In this document: piece after piece, positions 52,381 through 59,986 of the stretch
Layout of the letters: each line of letters begins with the position of its first letter
Numbering within the stretch: position 1 is the first letter of the stretch
Assembly: GCA_023957155.1 (NCBI GenBank)
Contig: JAMLHK010000004.1
Span: 124,001-188,000, forward strand
From: Chitinophagaceae bacterium
GTDB taxonomy: Bacteria > Bacteroidota > Bacteroidia > Chitinophagales > Chitinophagaceae
Direction: 5' to 3'
DNA: 64,000 nucleotides
Made by a program: the position numbers and the translations under genes
The notes under the pieces: generated by a model
What the model saw: the letters and a program-made list of their open reading frames with translations, nothing else
The model's database searches: none
What the model was told of the DNA's origin: nothing

Positions 52381-52893
52381 TTAGTTCAGGTATTTCAACA
52401 GCTCTTCGCTCATGGGATTTACCTTACTGGGAAAAACAGTAACCAGCTTTCCCTTCTCATCAATCAAAAACTTCGTAAAATTCCATTTTACAGGATTACT
52501 CATCCCGATTTTCTTTGCTTCAGCATTAAGGTACCTGAACAACGGGTGAATATCTTTACCCTTTACGGAAACTTTAGCTGCCATAGGGAAAGTCACACCA
52601 TAATTCTTTTCACAAAATGTTTTTATTTCTTCATTGGTACCCGGCTCCTGCCATAAGAAATTATTTGCCGGAAACCCTATCACCACCAGTTTATCTTTAT
52701 ACTGCTCATATAATTGTTCCAGGTCTTTATATTGTGGAGTAAATCCGCATTTTGAAGCCGTATTTACAATTAATATTTTTTTCCCTTTATACCGGGAAAG
52801 ATCTATGGTACCGCCTTCCAGGCCATCTACCTTAAACTCATAGATCGAAGAAGCAACAGTGAATACCAGCGCGGCCGAAAATAAACGTATCAT
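52381..52893 (-). CDS. Glutathione peroxidase-family protein, exported
   Basis: A 170-aa thioredoxin-fold peroxidase with a signal peptide (MIRLFSAALVFTVASS). The peroxidatic residue is Cys49 (not selenocysteine) in NTASKCGFTPQYKDL; GFPANNFLWQEPG and KWNFTKFLIDEKG are the other family motifs. In the second motif the usual catalytic Gln-Glu-Pro stays but the tetrad Asn-Gln is shifted (NNFLW for NQFG). It probably reduces peroxides in the periplasm with thioredoxin-like donors. It lies 67 bp after the aldose epimerase start, same direction. Confidence 0.9.
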   Translation of the reverse strand: MIRLFSAALVFTVASSIYEFKVDGLEGGTIDLSRYKGKKILIVNTASKCGFTPQYKDLEQLYEQYKDKLVVIGFPANNFLWQEPGTNEEIKTFCEKNYGVTFPMAAKVSVKGKDIHPLFRYLNAEAKKIGMSNPVKWNFTKFLIDEKGKLVTVFPSKVNPMSEELLKYLN

Positions 52894-52947
52894 AATGTAA
52901 AATTTGTAGTACCCTGCAAAATTGCTATAAAAAATCCGAAACAGGCG

Positions 52948-54336
52948 TTAATGTTTGGTATAACAGCCTAAATCAGGCTCACCCGACCTTGTCTTTCCAT
53001 CAAGATCATGACCAACCGCAACGGAAGTGCCGGCTCCTATTGCCGGAGAAGTGTTTTTACCGATATGGAAATCAAAATAATGCTTATCCGCATTAATGCT
53101 GTCAAACGCCGGATCCACGTTAGCGATACTGTTTATCAGCTGAATGTCTGCAGATAAGTTTTTTGCCTTATAAAGTACGTGATCAAAATTTACGCTAAAC
53201 GCAGCATTACCTTTTTTGTCTGCATATACCTCGTTCTCCACATTATTTCCTCCCCCCCAGATAATACAATTGCGAAAGAGGACATCCAAATCATAATTAC
53301 TGCCGGTTTCATCGGCATTACTCAGCGCTACTACAGGTTTTTTATGATAGATATACCTGTTATCATAACTTACCACCGTACAATAGGTAAACCGGTATTT
53401 TCCGCCCGCATCAATTACAATATTAGATCCGCAGTTACTGATCAGGCAGTTCACCGCTTCAATATCCGAGGCCGAAGCCAGGATACCTGCATCATAAATA
53501 TTATCTATCACACATTCACTTAGCTTCAATTTCGGCAGTGCATTTGCAGCAGGTCCCACCGCAATGATCCCCTGGTAAGCATTATATATATTACCATACT
53601 GAATGCTATTGTTTATACTGCTTTGCCTGAAATAGATCCCGGGCCAGGATGAGGGAAGATCACGATATACCTTATCCAACCTGCTTCCACGGAAGCTTAC
53701 CGGGCTTTCCGCCGTCCCGTTCACCAGCAAAGTACCGTCTACTATGAACGGCGCATCAGCATATAAATATATACGACAACCCTTTTCTATAGTGAGCGTG
53801 CTGTTTGAGGCAACCTGCACCCCGCCGTAAATAACGTAAGGCAGGTCGTTGATCCAGGTGGCGTCTGCATCAATAGAATAATTACGGAGGAAATGTGCAT
53901 TTTGTCCATAAGCCTCCAGCTGAATATACTTTGTCACACCATTAAAGCTGACCTGAATGCTGTCCTGTACAATAAACGGCAGATCGGAAGCAGAAGGATT
54001 AACGGTAACAGAAACAAATACATACACGCTGTCACCTGCATTCATCTCTACATTACGTAACTCTGTTATCGCACTTCCATCCACATTTATCTTATACGCA
54101 GAGCCCTCTCCTCCCATGAGTTTTATACTGCTTAACCTTAACTTTTGCTGATTCCTGTTGATGATCGTAAAATATTGTGTAACCGATCCTACAGAGGTAA
54201 ACACGGTATCAAAACGGAGCGTATCTGCAGAAATGGATAGTACCGCGCTTTCATCGTTAATAAATGTTTGTTTTTTACAGGACAACACACTCATCAGTAC
54301 AAAAAACAGCAGTAGACAATAAATAAGATTTTTCAT
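52948..54336 (-). CDS. Beta-helix lipoprotein of unknown function
   Basis: A 462-aa lipoprotein: signal MKNLIYCLLLFFVLMSVLSC with lipobox LSC-K-K, then an Ig-like/immunoglobulin domain (DTLRFDTVFTSVGSVTQYFTIINRNQQKLRL, about residues 33-150) and a right-handed parallel beta-helix of about eight turns (about 170-420), such as SECVIDNIYDAGILASASDIEAVNCLISNCGSNIVID. Parallel beta-helix lipoproteins in Bacteroidota bind or cleave polysaccharides; no catalytic motif is seen. It is followed 18 bp downstream (leftward) by ComF's reverse, same strand. Confidence 0.75.
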   Translation of the reverse strand: MKNLIYCLLLFFVLMSVLSCKKQTFINDESAVLSISADTLRFDTVFTSVGSVTQYFTIINRNQQKLRLSSIKLMGGEGSAYKINVDGSAITELRNVEMNAGDSVYVFVSVTVNPSASDLPFIVQDSIQVSFNGVTKYIQLEAYGQNAHFLRNYSIDADATWINDLPYVIYGGVQVASNSTLTIEKGCRIYLYADAPFIVDGTLLVNGTAESPVSFRGSRLDKVYRDLPSSWPGIYFRQSSINNSIQYGNIYNAYQGIIAVGPAANALPKLKLSECVIDNIYDAGILASASDIEAVNCLISNCGSNIVIDAGGKYRFTYCTVVSYDNRYIYHKKPVVALSNADETGSNYDLDVLFRNCIIWGGGNNVENEVYADKKGNAAFSVNFDHVLYKAKNLSADIQLINSIANVDPAFDSINADKHYFDFHIGKNTSPAIGAGTSVAVGHDLDGKTRSGEPDLGCYTKH

Positions 54337-54353
54337 TTGTCTGATCAGGTCTT

Positions 54354-55052
54354 TTAAGTAGCAGCATAAGCAAGCGTAGCCACACTTAGCTGCACATCCG
54401 GGAAATCTTCTACAATTGCATTACCGCAAGCCTCCAGGGTGGCGCCGGTAGTAATGACATCATCTACCAGTAAAATCCGCTTTTGCTGCAATTCCGCTTT
54501 TTCCGCAGTCACAAACACCCCCTCTACATTTTGCCACCGTTCCATTCGCGTTTTGAGGGTTTGGGTAGACGTGTAGCGTATCCGAAGCACCGCATTGTAG
54601 CACACCGGCACCTGCAGCACTTCTGCTATACCTTCACACAATACAGCCGACTGGTTGTACCCTCTTTTACGTTCCTTATCGGGAAACAATGGCAGGGGAA
54701 CCAGTACATCCGGCAGGGGAAACCTTGCGGAAGCCCGTAAGGCTTCGCCCATCAGCACGCCAAAGTAATGGGCCAACTCTTTATTATTTTTGTATTTAAA
54801 CTGGTGGATCAGGTTTTGCAATAAGGAATCTTTTGTAAAGTAATACTGGCTCATCGCACTGTTACAAATCAACCTTCCCCATAACGCTTTTTCAACAGGA
54901 TTACCCGGTAAAGCGGCGAAGCCTGTTTCGGCCAGCAGCTGGTGACATTTCAAACATACCAGGTGTCGCCCGCTAATAAGATCACTTCCACAGCCATTAC
55001 ACAGGTGTGGGAACAGCAGATGCGAAACGCTATGGAATACAGCTTTTAACAA
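54354..55052 (-). CDS. ComF-family phosphoribosyltransferase-like protein
   Basis: A 232-aa ComF/GntX-type protein. The N-terminal zinc-ribbon-like CNGCGSDL...CLKC pair is present and the C-terminal PRTase motif ILLVDDVITTGATL (about residues 195-208). ComF is linked to competence for DNA uptake and to ssDNA handling; in many Bacteroidota it is next to radA as here (12 bp). No Met codon starts this frame: the only start consistent with an in-frame TAA just upstream is the TTG at 55052. Confidence 0.85.
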   Translation of the reverse strand: MLKAVFHSVSHLLFPHLCNGCGSDLISGRHLVCLKCHQLLAETGFAALPGNPVEKALWGRLICNSAMSQYYFTKDSLLQNLIHQFKYKNNKELAHYFGVLMGEALRASARFPLPDVLVPLPLFPDKERKRGYNQSAVLCEGIAEVLQVPVCYNAVLRIRYTSTQTLKTRMERWQNVEGVFVTAEKAELQQKRILLVDDVITTGATLEACGNAIVEDFPDVQLSVATLAYAAT

Positions 55053-55064
55053 CCGGTCTATAGT

Positions 55065-56435
55065 TTAAAAAAAATATCGGTATAACTCATCCACCCTGCT
55101 CATGGTTACCAGCTCAATCTGGTAATGTTGCCTGCTTAATCCTTTTTGATTGTATTTACTGATGATCATCTTCTCAAACCCCAGCTTTTCGGCTTCTGCT
55201 ATACGCTGTTCAATACGATTTACTGCCCTTATTTCACCGCTTAACCCAACCTCACCGGCAAAAGCGATCTGGCGGGGCAGCGGAAGGTCTTCATAAGAGC
55301 TCAGCAATGCACCCACCATAGACAGGTCTATAGAAGGATCTTCTACCTTCAGCCCCCCTGCAATATTTACAAATACATCCTTCATTCCAAAGTGGAAGCC
55401 TCCTCTTTTTTCCAGTACGGCTAATAGCAGTTGAAGCCTGCGCAGGTCAAAACCACTGCTTGTTCTCTGGGGTGTTCCGTATACAGACTGGGTAACCAGC
55501 GCCTGTACCTCTACGAGTAAAGGCCGTTGCCCTTCCAGGGTAGCGGCAATAGCTATTCCGCTTAACTGCTCCTCTTTTTGAGTGATCAGGATCTCGGACG
55601 GATTAGATACCGGCCGCATACCCGAACCGGTCATTTCATATATGCCCAGCTCAGAGGTGGAGCCAAACCGGTTCTTCAGTGTACGAAGTATCCGGTAAGC
55701 ATAATGCTGGTCACCTTCAAACTGAAGCACGGTATCAACCATGTGTTCAAGAATCTTCGGACCGGCAATGCTTCCGTCTTTAGTGATATGTCCTATCAAA
55801 AAAACCGGGGTATTGGTTTCTTTCGCAAAGCGTTGAAATTCGGAAGCACATTCCCTGATTTGCGATACACTACCTGCAGAAGATTCGATATAAGGTGAAT
55901 GGAGCGTTTGAATAGAATCAACAATAACCAGCCGGGGTTTTAATTTTTTTATTTCCTGGAATATCTGCTGGGTTGATGTTTCGGTAAGAAGATAAAAATT
56001 TTCGTTCTTAATATCCAGGCGGTCTGCCCGCATCTTAATCTGCTGTTCACTTTCTTCCCCGCTGATATATAACGTAACCATTTCATTAAGCAGCAACCCG
56101 TTTTGCAGGAACAAAGTTGACTTGCCAATACCTGGCTCACCGGCTACCAGCACTAAACTTCCGCTAACAATACCTCCGCCTAAAACCCTGTTCAGCTCTG
56201 CATCAGGAGTGATCACCCGTCTTTCCTCCCCGGCAGCAATTTCATGCAGGGCCACTGTTTTTACTTCACCTCCATTATCTGCATATCCTTTCCAGTCTTT
56301 GTTATTTTTCGATGACTTTTCAATAAGCTCTTCTACAAATGTATTCCACTCACCACATGAAGGACACTTTCCTGTCCATTTTGGAGATTCATAGCCGCAA
56401 TTACTACAGAAAAATGCAGTTTTTATCTTGCTCAT
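55065..56435 (-). CDS. radA: DNA repair protein RadA
   Basis: A 456-aa RecA-related branch-migration ATPase. The N-terminal zinc finger has Cys10, Cys13, Cys24 and Cys27 (CSNCGYESPKWTGKCPSCGEW). Walker A is GEPGIGKST (99-107), the RadA-specific KNRFG motif is present (LKNRFGST, about residue 262), and the C-terminal Lon-like domain starts near residue 300. ATG 56435 is followed upstream by TATCTTTA, a near-match -7 box, only 4 nt before it, and by a 19-bp dyad. Confidence 0.95.
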   Translation of the reverse strand: MSKIKTAFFCSNCGYESPKWTGKCPSCGEWNTFVEELIEKSSKNNKDWKGYADNGGEVKTVALHEIAAGEERRVITPDAELNRVLGGGIVSGSLVLVAGEPGIGKSTLFLQNGLLLNEMVTLYISGEESEQQIKMRADRLDIKNENFYLLTETSTQQIFQEIKKLKPRLVIVDSIQTLHSPYIESSAGSVSQIRECASEFQRFAKETNTPVFLIGHITKDGSIAGPKILEHMVDTVLQFEGDQHYAYRILRTLKNRFGSTSELGIYEMTGSGMRPVSNPSEILITQKEEQLSGIAIAATLEGQRPLLVEVQALVTQSVYGTPQRTSSGFDLRRLQLLLAVLEKRGGFHFGMKDVFVNIAGGLKVEDPSIDLSMVGALLSSYEDLPLPRQIAFAGEVGLSGEIRAVNRIEQRIAEAEKLGFEKMIISKYNQKGLSRQHYQIELVTMSRVDELYRYFF

Positions 56436-56439
56436 GCGC

Positions 56440-56447
56440 TAAAGATA
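56440..56447 (-). promoter_or_regulatory. Near-consensus -7 box before radA
   Basis: TATCTTTA on the minus strand, one base from TAnnTTTG, ends 4 nt before the ATG at 56435. A leaderless transcript is possible. No TTG at N19-21. Confidence 0.3.
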
Positions 56448-56492
56448 AATAAGATTTACAGTATTGTCATTGTATAAAAGTAGTCGTCAGGA

Positions 56493-56511
56493 TATAAGAC
56501 CAGGTCTTATA
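56493..56511. promoter_or_regulatory. 19-bp dyad upstream of radA
   Basis: TATAAGACC-A-GGTCTTATA is a perfect inverted repeat with 9-bp arms and 1-nt centre, 58 bp upstream of the radA start. The tight spacing suggests a dimeric repressor operator; it is not the Bacteroidota LexA type that I know of. Confidence 0.5.
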
Positions 56512-56693
56512 AGAAAGATAACAGCAATGAATAAAATGATATGAATGATGTGCAAACCACTTTCCCAAAATCCATGTTGAAGAAAGAGTGCGATACAGGA
56601 GTAGAATAACAACACATAAAATGTGGGAAGATTATAAAAAAGCAGGAATGATGTTTCAGAAAAAACGGAAGATTATCAGAGGATCATTAAACG

Positions 56694-56723
56694 CTAAAGG
56701 GTCAGCTTTCGCCGACCCTTTAG
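56694..56723. repeat. Strong 30-nt hairpin
   Basis: CTAAAGGGTC (56694-56703) and GACCCTTTAG (56714-56723) are perfect complements; the inner AGC/GCC adds two pairs beyond one mismatch, closing on a TTTC tetraloop. No T-run follows, so it is not a standard terminator; it could be an RNA element or an intergenic repeat. Confidence 0.5.
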
Positions 56724-57043
56724 TACTTACTAACCCATTAAATTCTTGCACTAAATTACAAATTGCTCAAACATAACAAAATTAATTTTGGGCTTTGTGA
56801 ATAACTTTTAGGGTTAGAACAAGGCAAACATATAGAGCTTAATTACATGTAAATCAATATATTATAAAAATAAATTCTCGGCCGGAGCGCTTTCAAATAT
56901 CGCCAAGTTGTCAGTTGTATATTTTATAAATTAATACGCCTGACAAAAAGACTTTAGCCCCGGATCTTTCCCGGATTTAATGTCAATATCTTAAAATGGT
57001 AAGTAGTTTGCTATATTTATAACCGATTAAAAACTAAAAAACT

Positions 57044-57727
57044 ATGGGATCAATTTGGGTAGTTTCGCTCATTTTTGTGGGTATCAGTATGCTGGTCAGC
57101 ATGCAGCTAAAGGGAAAGTTTGCCCGGTATAGCAAAGTAGGGCTTGCGAGCGGTTTAACCGGCAGAGAAGTAGCGGAAAAAATGTTAAAAGAAAATGGAA
57201 TATATGATGTTTCGGTAAATGCCTCCAATGGCTTTTTAACCGACCATTATAACCCGGTAAATAAAACAGTAAACCTGAGTCCGGACGTATATAACGGGGT
57301 ATCCGTAGCCGCTGCCGCCGTAGCCGCCCATGAATGTGGTCATGCCGTTCAGCACGCTACTTCCTACCGCTGGTTAATGCTGAGAAGCCGGCTGGTACCT
57401 GTTGTACAGTACAGTTCCATGCTGGTACAATGGGTTTTAATAGGTGGTATACTGCTGATCAAGATATTCCCGTCCCTGCTGCTGATCGGGATTGTATTAT
57501 TTGCCCTTACTACACTATTTTCAGTAGTAACGCTGCCGGTAGAATTTGATGCCAGCAACAGGGCCCTTGCCTGGTTACAGCGCACCAATGTGGCTAATGC
57601 ACAAGAGTATCCCATGGCAAAAGATGCCTTAAAATGGGCCGCCATGACCTATGTGGTTGCCGCTATTGCCTCTATTGTTACGCTTGCACAATACATACTC
57701 ATTTATTCAGGTAACAGGAGGAGCTAA
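57044..57727 (+). CDS. Zn_peptidase_2 (YugP-like) membrane metallopeptidase
   Basis: A 227-aa membrane protease: N-terminal helix (MGSIWVVSLIFVGISMLVSMQ), a cytoplasmic zincin site AAHECGHAVQHA (His96, Glu97, His100) and three or four C-terminal helices (about 105-225) with VTLPVEFDASNRALAWL holding the likely third metal ligand. The YugP/PF04298 family is of unknown substrate. The gene is followed by a strong terminator. It is divergent from radA, with over 600 bp between them. Confidence 0.9.
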   Translation: MGSIWVVSLIFVGISMLVSMQLKGKFARYSKVGLASGLTGREVAEKMLKENGIYDVSVNASNGFLTDHYNPVNKTVNLSPDVYNGVSVAAAAVAAHECGHAVQHATSYRWLMLRSRLVPVVQYSSMLVQWVLIGGILLIKIFPSLLLIGIVLFALTTLFSVVTLPVEFDASNRALAWLQRTNVANAQEYPMAKDALKWAAMTYVVAAIASIVTLAQYILIYSGNRRS

Positions 57728-57752
57728 ATGATTATTGAATAGTTATTTTACC

Positions 57753-57790
57753 CGGGGATGACTGAGAAGGTTCTAGTCATCCCCCATTTT
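57753..57790 (+). terminator. Rho-independent terminator of the YugP-like gene
   Basis: A 10-bp perfect stem GGGGATGACT (57753-57762) / AGTCATCCCC (57774-57783) with an 11-nt loop, then C-A and TTTTT (57786-57790). It lies 26 bp after the stop at 57727. Confidence 0.75.
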
Positions 57791-57864
57791 TCCCTGCTAT
57801 GCCACATGGTCTTACACCAGGATACAACCTCCCGGTATATGAGATACCGGAGTGATCGCCTGTA

Positions 57865-58611
57865 TTACCTAAAGCTCCATACCGGGTTTTTTACATCATG
57901 GTAAAAAAGAAAGCTCCAGTTTTCCTGCTGCCCTCTTTGCCACCATTGCTGCCTCAGCTCCATACTTTTTTTCCCATCGTAATCATATTTGGCCACAAAC
58001 CTGCTCTTCATCTGGTGTAGCTGGGGGGCATCATCGGCTCCAAAAAAGATGGTTTCCCCGTTTTCTTCAATCCGGAACACCTGGTGCCAGGGACTGTGGG
58101 CGCCGGTAACCTGGTAATAAATATAGTGATCAATTACGCCATCGCCTTCCAGGAGCTCTACATTCCCTGAACGCTGCAGCATCTCAATTTCTTCAGGAAT
58201 ATAAGAAGGAAAGCCTTTTTGTAATGCAAACATCAATTCCTGCCGTTGTACATAATAAGTAGCCCGTGGGAAACTGAGGAAACGCTGGTTAAGCATTTTA
58301 TCATGTATGCTTACGCCTCCCGCATGGTCTTTGTGCAAATGACTCATCAGCACTTTGGTGATGTCTGACGGGTTGATATCATGATTGATGAGGTGCTGAT
58401 GGAGCTGCAGGGTGCCGTCTTCATTTAAAAAACCCAACCCCGTATCAATCAGCAGGATATCCTCAGACGTAATGACAACGAATGGCTGAATTTCTACCAG
58501 CAAGCTACCAACCGGTCTTTGCTGAAGATTATCTTCACCCGGGTTGAACGGTACAAATACTTTGGACTGGTCTATCGTAAAAGTCCCTTCGCTTAAAGGA
58601 ATAATTCTCAT
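57865..58611 (-). CDS. Metallo-beta-lactamase-fold hydrolase
   Basis: A 248-aa MBL-fold protein. The metal-binding motif is MSHLHKDHAGG (His91, His93, Asp95, His96), with further ligands expected in TGAHSPWH (His) and in FFGADDAPQLH. The family includes lactonases, glyoxalase II-like enzymes and phosphodiesterases; no choice can be made. It has no signal peptide. It is 34 bp from rodA's 3' end in the same direction, so it may be the last gene of the shape operon or independent. Confidence 0.85.
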   Translation of the reverse strand: MRIIPLSEGTFTIDQSKVFVPFNPGEDNLQQRPVGSLLVEIQPFVVITSEDILLIDTGLGFLNEDGTLQLHQHLINHDINPSDITKVLMSHLHKDHAGGVSIHDKMLNQRFLSFPRATYYVQRQELMFALQKGFPSYIPEEIEMLQRSGNVELLEGDGVIDHYIYYQVTGAHSPWHQVFRIEENGETIFFGADDAPQLHQMKSRFVAKYDYDGKKSMELRQQWWQRGQQENWSFLFYHDVKNPVWSFR

Positions 58612-58645
58612 GCTGCAAATGTATTGATGAATTTCAGATCTGAAA

Positions 58646-59986
58646 TCATCTGAGTACCATCTGCCGGTCTTTATCTAAGCGCAACAGGATAAAAACCATG
58701 GCACTAAAGGTGATCAGCGAAAGACCCCCATAGCTGACAAATGGAAGGGGTATCCCGATCACGGGTGCAAGTCCCATTGTCATACAAAGATTGATGGTGA
58801 TATGGAAGAAAAGTACCGAAGCCACTCCATACGCATAGCAACGGCTAAATGTACTTCGCTGCCTCTCGGCAATAACAATGATCCGGAAGAGAAAAATAAC
58901 ATAGAAAGAAATGAAAACTATGCTGCCAACAAAGCCAAAGGCCTCCCCGATGGTGCAGAAAATAAAATCTGTTCTTTGCTCCGGCACAAAAGCATAACGG
59001 GTTTGTGTGCCTTTTAAAAGCCCTTTACCCAGCAATCCGCCGCTGCCTATCGCAATTTTACTTTGCTTTACATTATAGTTCCCATCGTCTTTTTTTTGAG
59101 TGGCATTTTTTTCAATATCGGCAATGGCAGCAGCATCTTTAGGAACATAATCCTTACCAAGGGTATCATATATTCTCTTTACCTGGTAAGGTTGCAATAC
59201 ATGATCAAAAATAAATGGTACGGCAAATCGCTGGATACCTACACAAACAGCCCAAATGGCAATAATCCAGAATAAGACCGATTTGTGGCGCCTGATCTGC
59301 TTACGCATAAAATACGCCGTAATCATGGCAATGCCGGTAAGGATAAGCGCCAGCACATTCGGCTCTAACAGTAAGGTAGCTACTACCAGAATGGCAAAAG
59401 AAAATCCAATGACCAATACAATTGCCGGCAATCCTTCGCGGAACATAACTAAGAAAAATGAAAAATAAACAAGCGCCAGACCGGTCTCTTTCTGAAAAAT
59501 GGCCAGTACGGCAGGGGCAACCACAATAGCAGCGGCTATAAGCTGCGACCTCAGCTTAGTGAAATCTGTTTCCGTACGGGAAATATATTTTGAAAGCGCA
59601 AGATTGGTAAACACAATACATAACTGTATCGGTTGTAACTGAAAGGCATTTCCAAATTTAATAATAGACTCTGTGCCTTTAATATTAGAGTGAAACGGGA
59701 ATACCAGCAACAATAAAATAATTCCTGCGACATACCATAAATTAGCGGTTGCCGTAAAAAATTTACTGTCGGTTAACAGTATCACAACGCCAATTATGAT
59801 GGAAAAGACAAAAAATATCAATTGCTTTCCATAATCGGTTCTGAAAGACAGGAAACTATTCAGTATATCATCCCCCTCATTATATGTAGCGGCAAAAATG
59901 CTTACGATGCCGGTAATACACAATAAAATATACAGCCACAATAGTAAACCGTCTATACTCTTTGTTATGCCAACATGGGTACTCAT
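58646..59986 (-). CDS. rodA: Rod shape-determining peptidoglycan polymerase RodA
   Basis: A SEDS-family glycosyltransferase that polymerises lipid II for lateral wall growth. About ten membrane helices are visible, and the Asp-rich catalytic-loop text GKGLLKGTQTRYAFVPEQRTDFIFCTIGEAFGFVGS (around residues 310-345) is the SEDS signature, including RTDFIF. 446 aa is slightly long because of a charged periplasmic loop (KKDDGNYNVKQSK). Its ATG overlaps the mrdA stop (ATGA at 59983-59986), so the two partners, polymerase and transpeptidase, are translationally coupled. Confidence 0.95.
   Translation of the reverse strand: MSTHVGITKSIDGLLLWLYILLCITGIVSIFAATYNEGDDILNSFLSFRTDYGKQLIFFVFSIIIGVVILLTDSKFFTATANLWYVAGIILLLLVFPFHSNIKGTESIIKFGNAFQLQPIQLCIVFTNLALSKYISRTETDFTKLRSQLIAAAIVVAPAVLAIFQKETGLALVYFSFFLVMFREGLPAIVLVIGFSFAILVVATLLLEPNVLALILTGIAMITAYFMRKQIRRHKSVLFWIIAIWAVCVGIQRFAVPFIFDHVLQPYQVKRIYDTLGKDYVPKDAAAIADIEKNATQKKDDGNYNVKQSKIAIGSGGLLGKGLLKGTQTRYAFVPEQRTDFIFCTIGEAFGFVGSIVFISFYVIFLFRIIVIAERQRSTFSRCYAYGVASVLFFHITINLCMTMGLAPVIGIPLPFVSYGGLSLITFSAMVFILLRLDKDRQMVLR

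Larger units (their letters stand above)
56436..57043. other. 608-bp gap between divergent radA and the membrane peptidase gene
   Basis: No gene recognised; a 62-codon plus-strand frame (56588-56776) lacks any conserved look. It holds the 19-bp dyad (56493-56511), a 30-nt hairpin (56694-56723), both listed, and long A+T-rich stretches with no reading frame. The extent is large for this compact genome, so an unrecognised small RNA is possible. Confidence 0.45.

Noticed and set aside
56588-56776. 62-codon plus-strand frame between radA and the membrane peptidase
   Set aside because: No conserved pattern, and it runs through the strong hairpin at 56694-56723; more likely non-coding.
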